Below are positions 1-8,012 of a stretch of DNA of 29,857 nt, in pieces (position 1 is the stretch's first letter; every line of letters begins with the position of its first letter). This stretch comes from a virus. The position numbers were made by a program, and so were the translations under genes. The notes beneath the pieces were generated by a model. It saw nothing but the letters and a program-made list of their open reading frames with translations, did not search any database and had not been told where the DNA came from. The stretch is taken from positions 1-29,857 of the IMG/VR virus record IMGVR_UViG_3300037264_005172, one strand, 5' to 3'.

Positions 1-921
1 CAAGCATGTACGCAGTTGGTGGCGATTCAACCGCGCCTTGATCGGACGCGAGTTGATCTCCCGCAGATGGCCCATGAAGCCATCACACTCCGACAGGAAC
101 GCTGCGGCCTTCTCGATGGAGAGGCGCGGCGCACGGCGGACGAGGTCGGTGACGAACGACACGCACCAGTCGTCAAATTTGATCGTCATGCGCTCGCGGG
201 CGCGCGTGCGCCGCGCAGGATCGGCCCACATAGCGATCTTTCCGACCGACCGAACGGCGTTGTCAGCGGCGTGCTTCGGAGAGGCGTTGTAGGCGCGGAT
301 GTACTGACCAGAATCGCGCAAGCGATTCAGGGCTGAGGTCTGACGGCGCTTCGCCTCCGAACGGCTGTGCGCGATAAGGGGTGCGCCATGCGCTGCGTGC
401 CACCGCTGGTGATCGGATTCGGACATCAACATGAGGTTGGCAGGCAAGTTGTTTCGACCGTAACAGTCGACGTGGTGAATCACCTTCCCACGCTCATAAA
501 TCGCATCGCCCCACGTCGACTGCCCGACGACCCGATGCGTCGTCTCCCACTTGCGCGGCCCAGGATGAAACACGAGTTCGTATCTTCCGCGGCGTCCACG
601 GCGCCACTCCTTCCGATACAACGGCATCAGACTATCCCCGCCCTTGAGTTCCTGCGCCTCGACATAGGCCCCGTCCCGCATGAGGAATTTGTGATCGGGG
701 GTGCATCGCACCGACTTCCCGTTGTCCAGCATCACCTCGACCATCTCGGCGTTCAGGCGTGTCGGGCCCGCCCACAGCACTTCCCCGGGCACCACCCGTG
801 CGGTCTTCTCGTCCACCGAATAGACCCAGTTCCGCTTCCCCGCCTCGTGCTCCGCCGCCATGTCGCGGACAGAAACCTCGCGCCCGTCCAGAAGCACGAC
901 CTTCGTGTCCCCCGACAGGCA
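1..921 (-). mobile_element. Intein with HNH endonuclease in the portal gene (C-terminal part outside window)
   Basis: The intein begins at a Cys (CLSGDTKVVLLDGREV, splicing block A) directly after the portal sequence FNPL. About 70 residues later comes block B, with the TPDHKF Thr-x-x-His motif. The central region carries an HNH nuclease core: KVIHHVDCYGRNNLPANL followed by a DHQRWH motif, the pattern of HNH homing nucleases (His-His, Asn-Leu, His). A basic helical stretch rich in Arg and Lys follows and may be a DNA-recognition segment. At least 307 intein residues are visible; blocks F and G and the C-terminal junction are off the left edge. Splicing would be needed to make an intact portal. 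That it still splices is inferred from intact blocks A and B only. Confidence 0.88.
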
Positions 922-1848
922 AAGCGGGTTGAACCGCATCGACAGCTTCCCCGTCATCGGGTCGACGAGGCGCCGCTTCTTGAGCATGTCCTTGTACTTG
1001 TTGAGCGCACCGAAGACTTCGTTGCGCGGGATCTGCCCGACATCCACGGTGAAGACGAACCGCGACGGAGCGCGCGAAAGCCTGTAGATCAGCGCCGAGT
1101 CTTCCAGCAGCAGGAGGCGCTTCCACACCCACCGCGCGGGTTCAAGAACGCCGTATCCATACTTCGAGTGCAGGTGCTTGCTCTGGAATCGCATATGGGC
1201 GACCTGCCAGTCCTCGAACACGGCGTCGGTTGCGCTCTGCTGTCTGTTCGGATCGGCGAGCATCTTCTCGAACTCCTGCGGATTGATCGAAAGGCCCGTC
1301 CCCGTGAGCGACTGGATGAACCCGAGCAGCACGCCCTTGTCCTTCTCGATGCGGCGCACCGACGGGGCGGGAAGGTTGTAGAGACCCATAACGCCATCGT
1401 CCGTGACGATGAGCTCTTGATAGAGATTCCCGTATTTACACAAGGAGCGCGTCATCGGCCAGATCTCTTCGTCGATCCGCAGGCGCTTCTCGAACAGGAA
1501 CCGCAACTTGTCCTTGATGTCGCCGACGTCGGCCTCGATCTCCAGCGTCTTGCCCGTCTCGGCATCGGGCTGCGTCGCCTCGTCCGCGAACACATCGAGG
1601 GCGTTCGCCGTCTCGGTGTAGTCGTCCATGTCTTCGTAGTCCACATAGCGGCTCAGGAGATCCGACTCGTTGCGGAGTTGCTCTCCCATTTCGTTGAAGC
1701 CATGCGCGGCGAAGAGGGAGTCTGGCGCGTACTGTCCCTTGGGCTGAAGGCGGAACTCCTGATCGCGCTGCCCGTAGGAGCGAAGGAAGTTCAGGACGCG
1801 GCCCGAGAGGCGCCCGAAAATCCCCCGGATAGAGATGTCGTTGGCCAA
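1..1848 (-). CDS. Portal protein, T4 gp20-like, interrupted by an intein; 3' part outside window
   Basis: This is the start of a portal protein, the dodecameric ring at the capsid vertex through which DNA is packaged. The frame is open for 616 codons and runs off the left edge. Residues 1-309 are portal extein. The stretch RFVFTVDVGQIPRNEV followed by a Lys-rich segment and MTGKLSMRFNPL matches the gp20 family pattern in which a YVDVGNLP-like motif precedes the conserved core. At Cys310 the protein switches abruptly into an intein. The start is TTG: an in-frame TAG lies one codon upstream, the sequence GAGGT precedes it, and the next in-frame ATG is far inside conserved protein. It sits 11 bases after a 92-residue gene and downstream of the terminase, the usual terminase-portal order. 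The C-terminal extein should lie beyond the window. Portal identity is inferred from motifs and position. Confidence 0.85.
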   Translation of the reverse strand, partial: MANDISIRGIFGRLSGRVLNFLRSYGQRDQEFRLQPKGQYAPDSLFAAHGFNEMGEQLRNESDLLSRYVDYEDMDDYTETANALDVFADEATQPDAETGKTLEIEADVGDIKDKLRFLFEKRLRIDEEIWPMTRSLCKYGNLYQELIVTDDGVMGLYNLPAPSVRRIEKDKGVLLGFIQSLTGTGLSINPQEFEKMLADPNRQQSATDAVFEDWQVAHMRFQSKHLHSKYGYGVLEPARWVWKRLLLLEDSALIYRLSRAPSRFVFTVDVGQIPRNEVFGALNKYKDMLKKRRLVDPMTGKLSMRFNPLCLSGDTKVVLLDGREVSVRDMAAEHEAGKRNWVYSVDEKTARVVPGEVLWAGPTRLNAEMVEVMLDNGKSVRCTPDHKFLMRDGAYVEAQELKGGDSLMPLYRKEWRRGRRGRYELVFHPGPRKWETTHRVVGQSTWGDAIYERGKVIHHVDCYGRNNLPANLMLMSESDHQRWHAAHGAPLIAHSRSEAKRRQTSALNRLRDSGQYIRAYNASPKHAADNAVRSVGKIAMWADPARRTRARERMTIKFDDWCVSFVTDLVRRAPRLSIEKAAAFLSECDGFMGHLREINSRPIKARLNRHQLRTCL

Positions 1849-1859
1849 GGTCTACCTCG

Positions 1860-2138
1860 TCAGTCCGCGATGCGTGCGCGGCTCCGCGCGAGGCGGTTCT
1901 CCGCGTCCTTGCGGGCGGCCTGCTCGGCACCTGGCCCGATGTAGAGAACGAGGTTCTCCCCCGCGATGTCGAGGCCGCCCTTCACCTGTCGCCCGATGCT
2001 TGCGAGGGTCGTCTCGCCATAGATGTCGACCAGCGTCGAGCGGTCGTTGGGGTCGGTCACCATCCACACGGTGTCATCCGACTGGATGGAAGCGGTGCCG
2101 CCCCCAGCCCGTTCTTGCAGACTCCCAAGTCGCCTCAT
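1860..2138 (-). CDS. Hypothetical 92-residue protein between terminase and portal
   Basis: A small gene of unknown function between the large terminase and the portal. The ATG was chosen because a near-perfect Shine-Dalgarno (AAAGGAGA) precedes it by a few bases; longer readings run into terminase coding sequence. The product has a Gly/Ser-containing N-terminus, a central segment with many aliphatic residues (WMVTDPNDR, then LVDIYGETTLASIG) that looks like a small folded beta domain, and an Arg/Ala-rich helical tail. There are no Cys residues, membrane segments or recognised catalytic motifs. Position suggests a virion or head-assembly role, but that is inference from context only. Confidence 0.75.
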   Translation of the reverse strand: MRRLGSLQERAGGGTASIQSDDTVWMVTDPNDRSTLVDIYGETTLASIGRQVKGGLDIAGENLVLYIGPGAEQAARKDAENRLARSRARIAD

Positions 2139-2151
2139 ACCCGTCTCCTTT

Positions 2152-2163
2152 GCACGGCCGTGC
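2152..2163. repeat. Palindromic 12-mer GCACGGCCGTGC, copy 1 of 3
   Basis: Perfect palindrome in the 31-base gap between the terminase stop and the start of the 92-residue gene, directly before that gene's Shine-Dalgarno. Including one base each side it reads TGCACGGCCGTGCG, and the same 14-mer occurs twice more in the window. It could be a protein-binding operator or, as RNA, a short hairpin (GCAC stem, GGCC loop) next to the ribosome binding site. Confidence 0.7.
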
Positions 2164-2169
2164 GAGGGG

Positions 2170-5100
2170 TCACGGTACCTGCCGCGCGCCCTTCTGAAGC
2201 GGCAGCGTCGGAACGCGCCCCTTTCCCGAAAGCATCCACGACGGGGCAACGATAGCACCGTTCGAGCCGCCAGCGGACGGGAGTCCGAAGTCCCCAGTCG
2301 TCTGGAAGCCGTGTTCCCAGTCCTCCACAGGGATCATCTGCCCGTCAGGCCCCTCCACGAAATCGCCCGTGGCCGCAGGACTGTCTGGGTCAACGCTGAT
2401 GCCGAGAGATGGCCCCATCGCCTCGGCGGGGAGATTCGCGCGCACGGCAGCGTCGCTGGACGAGAGCGTGTATACACAGGCAGCTACAGCATCTGAAAGA
2501 TCTTTCGCGCCGGCCGAGGGGTGGTCAACTTTCCCCTTCCGCCTGTCGTGTTCCAAGCGCCGCAGCTCGTCCTGCAACGGCGGGTACGGATACAGCAGCA
2601 ACCGATCCTCGTAAAGTGCGGCCTTCAGCAACTCATAGGGAACTGTCGTGCGATCAACCGACACCACCTCGGCGCGATAACCGTTCTGCCGAAGTTGCTG
2701 GAGTCCCTCCGCAGAGTTGTGAGACACGAAGCCGTTGGCGATGTAAGAGGGGTCGTCCTCCACTTGAAGGTCAAACACCTCCGCTTCCGACGGTTCGATG
2801 TGGATGATCTTGGAGAACAGGCGGCGCCCCTTCACAGCGATATGTTTTCGGAGAGCCTCCTGCTTCCGCGAGTACGTGAACCCCACGCGGTTGAGGAACT
2901 TTTCCCGCGCCCCCCGAACGGAGAGGGTGTACTGAAATCCTTCCTTCACGTAACTCTTGGTCTGGCTGCGGTCTATCGTGGTGATGCACGACGCGATTCC
3001 GAAGTCCGTCCGCAGGACGATTTGCACCTGCCGCGCCAAACCGAGGTGCTTGGTCGAAAGAGATACACCACCATCCCTTCGGTTCACGGTACCGTCCGTT
3101 GCGAAGAGACCTCGCAGGAACGCGGCCTTCATCAAGCGGTTGCTACGAAGGATTGCCGTTGGAATAAGGGGCTTCACGAGACTGTTCGCGGCCAGCCACC
3201 GCACCAACCAGCGGGCGTGGATACCAAGGATGCCGCAGTTCCGATCCTTGTGCGGACGAAACTTCGGCCTCACCCCGAACAGACGCTCAAACACGGCACG
3301 GGCGTCGGAGGACTCCTCCTCCGTCACGCTCAGGCGAACAGAGTCCCTACCGATGTCGCCATCCCCCCAAACCAAGCCGAGCCACTCGGCCAGCGACACG
3401 GTCATCGCCATCGGAAACTCGAACGCGGCGATGGCTCCGCGACCCGCGCGCCCCCACCCAAGGAGATTCTTGTCGTTGCGACGCAGCGGATATCCCCCGT
3501 AGTCAGGGTCAACCTCCGTTGGATCATCCACAAGGTGAACGACATCACCGATCTGACATTCGTCCAGCCGACGCCACGCCCACACGGGATTTCTAGTATG
3601 ACCGTACTCCGTCCAATGCTCAGGCCCCCACCCGGCCTGAGCCTCGATGCGGTGCTTGGCCGTTCCCTCGATGATGTGCCCGTCCTCCGTCGTGACGCGC
3701 AGGGTCGGTCGCTTCCCAAACGCCCATCCCTTCAACACACGCCGCGGGCCGACCCGAGACTGCACGATGTCCCCCGCCACAACCTCCTCAACAGGGACGA
3801 GTCCTCGGCCAGTATTCACCAGCGTCCCCTTGGCGAGGCACTGCCACGCATCCATCGAGACATAGAGAATGCGCATCCCGTGCTTGGCGAGATCGTAGAT
3901 GAGGACGCGCACATCGGAGAGGATGATCTCGTCACCAGCCGGGGGCACGATGCGCAGGCAGAAATCCACCTTCACGATGGGCGCACGCTCGATGAAGGTA
4001 GAACCAGACGAGCGATCAGCCCGCTCCATATCCTTGAAGCCGTGAACATGCGCCACGGCAAGCCCCGTCGCATCCCCCGTAAGCGACCCGTCGATGTGCG
4101 CGTGGCGGGGTGCCCGCACGCAGCAGAGCGGCTCGTTCTCTCCGTTCTCGGGATTGCGGCGGACAAGGTACTGCCATCGAAAGGTGGCGACCGTCCCTGC
4201 CTCCCACTCAAGCACCGAGAAGGGATGGATGCGCCCAGGTTCGAGGGCGTCCTCGATCTTCTCGCGGCGCCCGATGAAAGGGGACACGGCGACCGTGGAC
4301 ACGCCGAGGTCGTCGCGGATGGCGTTGTCGAGATCCTTCTCGAAGGAGGAGCGCAGTTCTTCGGGAACCTGGTGGAGCTGCGCACCCTCGAGGTGGCGAT
4401 ACTGATCGGGGTCATCCTTGTCGGAGAGGATGCGCGAGTGGTGCTGCTCGTTCCCGACCAGCACCCAGAACCTCTTTGTCCCAAAGGCGTCGGGCTTCAC
4501 GGCCCATCGGTTGTACTCGCGGATAAACACGCCGCCCTCGCGGCGCGCGTCGCGGATGCGACGCTCGATGAAGTCATTGGTCGTCCGCTTCGACGACACG
4601 AGAAACAGTTTCCCTGGGAGCTTCCCGCCGCGCTGGAGATAGCGCGACTTCATGCGGCGGAGGAGAAGCGTGTAGAGGATCTCGGAGCGGTCGACGAACC
4701 CGAACCGCCGCATGTCCTTCTTCTGCTGCTCCGTCATGCCGCCGAGGAACGCCGACTCGTCCAAAATCCCCCCGAACACGTTGAGACCCAAAACATTGTT
4801 GTTGGTGGCCGCCGCCGGCGCGAGATCGATTCCCTTGGGGAAGCGAATGCTTTCTTTCGTAACCTTCGGTTGAAACTCCCGCACGAAGTACGGAGAGAGG
4901 GCCATCATCTGCGCCATGGACTCGAGGAGGGAGCGCTTGGCGATGTCCACCTTGACCGAAATGGCAACGAGCGAGATGAGCGAGTCGGGCGAGAGGCCCA
5001 TCGCGCGCTGCGGATCGCGGAGACACGAAAGTTCGTAGATGCTGCGGACGGTCGCCAGCTTGGCAAAAAAACTTTTTCCCCATCCGATTGCTCCGGAGAT

Positions 5101-5367
5101 CAAAACCTCGTGGTAATCACCCTCAAACATCTCGACGAGATCGTCCTTCAGCTTCGGATAGAGCGACCTGCCGATGTCCCCCATGTAGTAGTCGTCCTCG
5201 AGCCACTGACGGACGGGCACCACGGAGCGCTCAAAATCCATTCCGAGGACGGGCCCAAGCACCTTCTCGTGCCCCTCCAAGTCCGCCTTCTGCAGGAGGC
5301 GCAGTGCCGCCTCGCGCTCATCGGGCGCGAGGCCCTCTAGGATCGCGGCGTCGTCGGCAGAACTCAC
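2170..5367 (-). CDS. Terminase large subunit (ATPase-nuclease) interrupted by an intein
   Basis: Large terminase, the packaging motor that translocates phage DNA through the portal and cuts it. The ORF encodes 1065 residues; without the 375-residue intein the protein is 690, somewhat long for the family. The ATPase domain shows a Walker A-like SGAIGWGKSFFAK (about residues 91-103) and a Walker B with catalytic acid, VFGGILDESAFL (197-208). The nuclease domain includes DVRVLIYDLAKHGMRILYVSMDAWQ before the intein, and SAEGLQQLRQNGY, a DRTTVPYELLKAALYEDRL segment and KDLSDAVAACVY after it, matching the RNase H-like end of terminases. The GTG start overlaps the upstream stop as GTGA. The last ~70 residues are Gly/Ser/Pro-rich. 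No small terminase is adjacent; a candidate is the gene ending at 15910. Confidence 0.93.
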   Translation of the reverse strand: MSSADDAAILEGLAPDEREAALRLLQKADLEGHEKVLGPVLGMDFERSVVPVRQWLEDDYYMGDIGRSLYPKLKDDLVEMFEGDYHEVLISGAIGWGKSFFAKLATVRSIYELSCLRDPQRAMGLSPDSLISLVAISVKVDIAKRSLLESMAQMMALSPYFVREFQPKVTKESIRFPKGIDLAPAAATNNNVLGLNVFGGILDESAFLGGMTEQQKKDMRRFGFVDRSEILYTLLLRRMKSRYLQRGGKLPGKLFLVSSKRTTNDFIERRIRDARREGGVFIREYNRWAVKPDAFGTKRFWVLVGNEQHHSRILSDKDDPDQYRHLEGAQLHQVPEELRSSFEKDLDNAIRDDLGVSTVAVSPFIGRREKIEDALEPGRIHPFSVLEWEAGTVATFRWQYLVRRNPENGENEPLCCVRAPRHAHIDGSLTGDATGLAVAHVHGFKDMERADRSSGSTFIERAPIVKVDFCLRIVPPAGDEIILSDVRVLIYDLAKHGMRILYVSMDAWQCLAKGTLVNTGRGLVPVEEVVAGDIVQSRVGPRRVLKGWAFGKRPTLRVTTEDGHIIEGTAKHRIEAQAGWGPEHWTEYGHTRNPVWAWRRLDECQIGDVVHLVDDPTEVDPDYGGYPLRRNDKNLLGWGRAGRGAIAAFEFPMAMTVSLAEWLGLVWGDGDIGRDSVRLSVTEEESSDARAVFERLFGVRPKFRPHKDRNCGILGIHARWLVRWLAANSLVKPLIPTAILRSNRLMKAAFLRGLFATDGTVNRRDGGVSLSTKHLGLARQVQIVLRTDFGIASCITTIDRSQTKSYVKEGFQYTLSVRGAREKFLNRVGFTYSRKQEALRKHIAVKGRRLFSKIIHIEPSEAEVFDLQVEDDPSYIANGFVSHNSAEGLQQLRQNGYRAEVVSVDRTTVPYELLKAALYEDRLLLYPYPPLQDELRRLEHDRRKGKVDHPSAGAKDLSDAVAACVYTLSSSDAAVRANLPAEAMGPSLGISVDPDSPAATGDFVEGPDGQMIPVEDWEHGFQTTGDFGLPSAGGSNGAIVAPSWMLSGKGRVPTLPLQKGARQVP
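2716..3840 (-). mobile_element. Intein with LAGLIDADG endonuclease in the large terminase gene
   Basis: A 375-residue in-frame insertion between Gln509 and a Ser of the terminase nuclease domain. It starts at Cys (CLAKGTLVNTGRGLVPVEEV, block A), has block B GTAKHRIEAQ (Thr-x-x-His) and ends with block F/G VFDLQVEDDPSYIANGFVSHN followed by extein Ser. That is a complete Cys1 / His-Asn / Ser+1 splicing set. The middle carries both LAGLIDADG motifs, EWLGLVWGDGDI and FLRGLFATDGTV, each with an intact Gly-Asp or Thr-Asp acid, so the homing nuclease may be active. The insertion site is in a conserved terminase motif (aromatic-Gln then Ser), typical of intein targets. Confidence 0.95.
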
Positions 5368-6302
5368 GGCGCTGGCGCGAGATCCTTGAACCGCTGCGTA
5401 GGCGGTGAATCGGCAACGAACGCGGCCTTCCGCACACGGGGTTCCAGCTTGCCCATCTCAAACTCGTAGTAGGTGTTCGTCGGGGTAAGGCCCGAGCTGG
5501 GCACCAACGGGATTTGCCAGAAGCCTGATGCGTCCGTCTTCGTCTCGAAGAAATCGGGCGTAAGGAGATCACTGGTCGCGGTCACGAACACGGGCCGCGT
5601 ATTGATCTTGACGAGCACGGGAACATCCTTGATCGGCTGCCCGCGGTCATCCACGATGCGGTCAAACACGATGACCATACCCGGCGAGAGCGATGCGAAG
5701 GCCGAAGTAAGGGAGTCCACGCGCGTCGTCGGCGGCTGGCTAGAAGTCTGCGAGGTGAAGTTGACCCCGATGGCGTTGTAGCCGACCTTGAAATATCGAA
5801 TCGTGAGCGGCGTCGCGGGCGGCACGAACACCGTCGCCTGCCCCAAGGTGTCCGTGAAAGCGAGCGCGAGCGGATTGGCGAAGGTCGTGTCGCTCTGAAG
5901 GTAGACCTGCACCGAGACGCCCGAGATGGCCAGCAAGGTCACGGCATCTAGGACGGTCACGGCGACAGGCACGCCACCGAGAACGACGCCAGGGACGACG
6001 GTCAGCGCGACGACGGAGAGGTCATCCACGGCGAAGACGGTGGTCGCGGCGCGATCCCACACGACGGAACCGATGAACGGAGTCGTGAAGGTGCGCTGCG
6101 TGGCGTAGATGCCCGAGGTCGGAGCCAACTCAACAATGCCAGGCACGGAGGTCGGGTTGGACTGGCGCGCAAGGACGGTCGAGCCGTTCGGCGCGTAGAC
6201 GGTAAACCCGATGGCCCCAGGCGTTGCCGCCAATCCCGAATTGGCCGGCCCGAGATCAGCGGTGAGCGGAACCGAACTACCAGCGACGGCGAAGATGGAC
6301 AC
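5364..6302 (-). CDS. Probable virion protein with Ig-like/transthyretin-like beta domains
   Basis: A 312-residue protein of unknown exact function, upstream of the terminase and overlapping its GTG start by 4 bases. It is rich in Val, Thr, Pro and Ala with alternating hydrophobic residues, as expected for all-beta structure. Segments such as GVPVAVTVLDAVTLLAISGVS and GQPIKDVPVLVKINTRPVF followed by TKTDASGFWQIPLVPS resemble carboxypeptidase-regulatory-like or Ig-like repeats (a turn with Asp-x-x-Gly before a beta strand). No signal peptide is obvious. Such domains are common in phage fibre, neck and decoration proteins; a surface role is inferred. The ATG start lies one base downstream of the end of the HAD gene's coding context and has no better alternative. 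Confidence 0.75.
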   Translation of the reverse strand: MSIFAVAGSSVPLTADLGPANSGLAATPGAIGFTVYAPNGSTVLARQSNPTSVPGIVELAPTSGIYATQRTFTTPFIGSVVWDRAATTVFAVDDLSVVALTVVPGVVLGGVPVAVTVLDAVTLLAISGVSVQVYLQSDTTFANPLALAFTDTLGQATVFVPPATPLTIRYFKVGYNAIGVNFTSQTSSQPPTTRVDSLTSAFASLSPGMVIVFDRIVDDRGQPIKDVPVLVKINTRPVFVTATSDLLTPDFFETKTDASGFWQIPLVPSSGLTPTNTYYEFEMGKLEPRVRKAAFVADSPPTQRFKDLAPAP

Positions 6303-6698
6303 CTAAGCAGCCTCCTTCTCACGCAGCCGCTTCAACACATCGGGGAGCGCACTCTCCCACGAACGGAAGTGGACGGCGTTGTTGTCAATGTACAACAGAC
6401 AGGGGCGCTTCCCTCGGTCACCCACATCCACCTCATCGTGAGGGATGTCGTAGTCACGCAAGATGCGGCGCACTTCGTCCATCTTCGCGGTGTTGTCTCC
6501 CCACACAGAAGATGCCCGGGCGCTCCACACGATCACGCGATAGCCCTCGTCCTGGAGGGCTTGCAGAGCGTCCACGGCCCCAGGCAGCGGTTGGAGGTAT
6601 GTATCCGAATCGCGGTCGTTGTCGATGATGGTGTCATCGAGATCGACGCAGACATCGCGGTAGCGTCGGGCTTCGAGCAGGCCAGCGAGGCGCCGCAT
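6303..6698 (-). CDS. HAD-superfamily hydrolase/phosphatase
   Basis: A 131-residue haloacid dehalogenase-fold protein, likely a small Mg-dependent phosphatase acting on a nucleotide or polynucleotide end. Motif I is DLDDT (residues 19-23, nucleophile Asp19 and acid Asp21), motif II is the Ser of VIVWSAR (near 59), a Lys in RGKRPCLLY may serve as motif III, and the IDNN acid (104-107) fits motif IV. The cap is minimal, as in the C0 HAD phosphatases often seen in phages. The start MRRLAGL was preferred over an upstream in-frame start because upstream codons overlap the preceding gene and are Arg-rich and non-conserved-looking. Its position among structural genes is unusual for a metabolic enzyme. 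Substrate unknown. Confidence 0.85.
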   Translation of the reverse strand: MRRLAGLLEARRYRDVCVDLDDTIIDNDRDSDTYLQPLPGAVDALQALQDEGYRVIVWSARASSVWGDNTAKMDEVRRILRDYDIPHDEVDVGDRGKRPCLLYIDNNAVHFRSWESALPDVLKRLREKEAA

Positions 6699-6702
6699 GC
6701 GC

Positions 6703-6954
6703 CTACGGAAGCGCCTGTCCCGTGTACGGCACCCACGGGCCACCGTCGATCCTGACCTGCGACCCTGGCGGGGGCGTTTCCCCGACCCCGCGTGGGCGCT
6801 CCAGCCAAGACTCCCCGCCGCCCGTGGCGACGATACTCGTGACCGACGCGTTGTTCAGCACGCGAAGCTCGGCGAGCGCCTGCAGGGCAAATGTCTGGGT
6901 GCTCTGCCCCGCCACATACGGGGCCGATGGGGCGTACCTGACCCAGACGCCCAT
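6703..6954 (-). CDS. Hypothetical 83-residue protein, probable small virion protein
   Basis: Small gene of unknown function, starting at an ATG that overlaps the preceding stop as TGATG, which fixes the start and suggests translational coupling. The product MGVWVRYAPSAPYVAGQ... has a central helix-like segment (TFALQALAELRVLNNASV) and a C-terminal part with GGPWVPYTGQALP. No catalytic motif, Cys or membrane segment is visible. Its place between two structural-looking genes suggests a virion component. Confidence 0.65.
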   Translation of the reverse strand: MGVWVRYAPSAPYVAGQSTQTFALQALAELRVLNNASVTSIVATGGGESWLERPRGVGETPPPGSQVRIDGGPWVPYTGQALP

Positions 6955-7469
6955 CAAACGCCGACATCCACGAAAGCGTTGTCGAACAGAATCGAGCCCG
7001 TGTAGGTGTCGCCTGGATCCGTGCCACCCCGCGAAACGACGGCAAACATCTGAGCGTTCCCCATGTTCCCCGTGAACAAGGACAAGTCGCACGGTAGCAC
7101 GACTTCCCCGATGGTCGTGGTCACCAGCGTCGAGATGTCAAATGTGTATGGCATGAAGAAGACCGCGACGGAGAGCGGCGGCCCAGGCTCAAAGACGGCC
7201 AGAGCTGCGGTCAACACGACGAACCCCGCCCCAGGTGCCGAGATCTCGAACCGCCACCTGAGGTTCACGATCCCCTTCTTGGCGTATAGGGGCATCGTCG
7301 CGTACCACGAGGCGACTTCCGTGATCGATGGTGCGGGCATAAGTACGCCCGACGAGAACGGAAACGGAGTCCCCGTCGGGTATGCCCCATTGATGGTCGA
7401 CGGCACGAGATCCACGCGGATGGTGCCCGACAGATCAGCCAGATCCCTCGGGACAAAAATCGCGGCCAC
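6954..7469 (-). CDS. Hypothetical beta-rich structural protein, 171 residues
   Basis: Unrecognised protein beginning MAAIFVPRDLADLSGTIRVDLV. The sequence alternates hydrophobic and small polar residues across its length (FVVLTAALAVFEPG, LSVAVFFMPYTFDISTLV, EVVLPCDLSLFTGN), as in a beta-sandwich virion protein. A jelly-roll or fibre-head fold is plausible but not demonstrable here. It overlaps the next gene by one base (TGATG) and follows the exported 174-residue protein gene by 18 bases on its other side. No signal peptide. Confidence 0.7.
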   Translation of the reverse strand: MAAIFVPRDLADLSGTIRVDLVPSTINGAYPTGTPFPFSSGVLMPAPSITEVASWYATMPLYAKKGIVNLRWRFEISAPGAGFVVLTAALAVFEPGPPLSVAVFFMPYTFDISTLVTTTIGEVVLPCDLSLFTGNMGNAQMFAVVSRGGTDPGDTYTGSILFDNAFVDVGV

Positions 7470-7487
7470 GGTCGTCTATCCCCTAGG

Positions 7488-8012
7488 CTACTTCGCCGAC
7501 TTCTCGAGTTTGCCGAGCAGGGTCTCGATCTCCTTCGCGCTCTTCTCTGCCATCCCCTTCGCGGAGTCGGTGACCGCTGTCGTCGCCACGCACTTGCCGT
7601 AACACTCGACCGCCTTCCCGAGCGCAGCCATGTAGTCCGACCTCACCTCGGCGGAAAGCCACACCTTCTCGGTCGCCTTGGCGCTTCGGAGAGATTCCCC
7701 GTGCAGATACCACGCTGTCCCCGTGTTCAGCCAAGCCCACCCTGCGCACTCTCGACAGTTGGGCGAGTCCTTTTCCTGTCCCTTCAGCCCTGTGACCGTC
7801 GAGTGCTCGTGCGCTTCCTTCGCCGCGAACGCTTCCCACGCCTCTGCCCGCGACTGCGTCGTCTCATCTTTCTTCAGGGCCGTGCGCGGCATCGGGGGCT
7901 TCGCCGCCATGTACGCCGCTTCAACGGGATTCGCTGGGTTGCGTTGCGCATCGAACGCCTGCGCCGACGACAGCGCCAGCAGTACCGCTCCGAACATCAC
8001 CAAGATCCTCAT
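7488..8012 (-). CDS. Exported protein of unknown function with signal peptide
   Basis: A 174-residue protein starting MRILVMFGAVLLALSSAQAFDAQ: a short basic N-region, a hydrophobic core and an Ala-x-Ala-type site (AQA|FD), so a Sec signal peptide is likely. The mature part is helical and charged, with four Cys residues, including CREC and ECYGKC segments that could form disulfides or bind a metal. The ATG overlaps the transglycosylase stop (ATGA). Being next to a murein-cleaving enzyme, it could be an inhibitor, spanin-like or periplasmic helper of lysis, but no family is recognised. Confidence 0.75.
   Translation of the reverse strand: MRILVMFGAVLLALSSAQAFDAQRNPANPVEAAYMAAKPPMPRTALKKDETTQSRAEAWEAFAAKEAHEHSTVTGLKGQEKDSPNCRECAGWAWLNTGTAWYLHGESLRSAKATEKVWLSAEVRSDYMAALGKAVECYGKCVATTAVTDSAKGMAEKSAKEIETLLGKLEKSAK

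Noticed and set aside
367-1944. Plus-strand open frame of 525 codons opposite the portal gene.
   Set aside because: The opposite strand encodes a recognisable portal and intein, including HNH and splicing motifs. The plus-strand product is Arg/His/Leu low-complexity antisense.
2521-5340. Very long open frame on the plus strand (939 codons) opposite the terminase.
   Set aside because: It mirrors the codon pattern of the terminase and its intein in a GC-rich sequence. Its product is Arg/Pro/His-rich with no domain, and the minus strand shows clear motifs.
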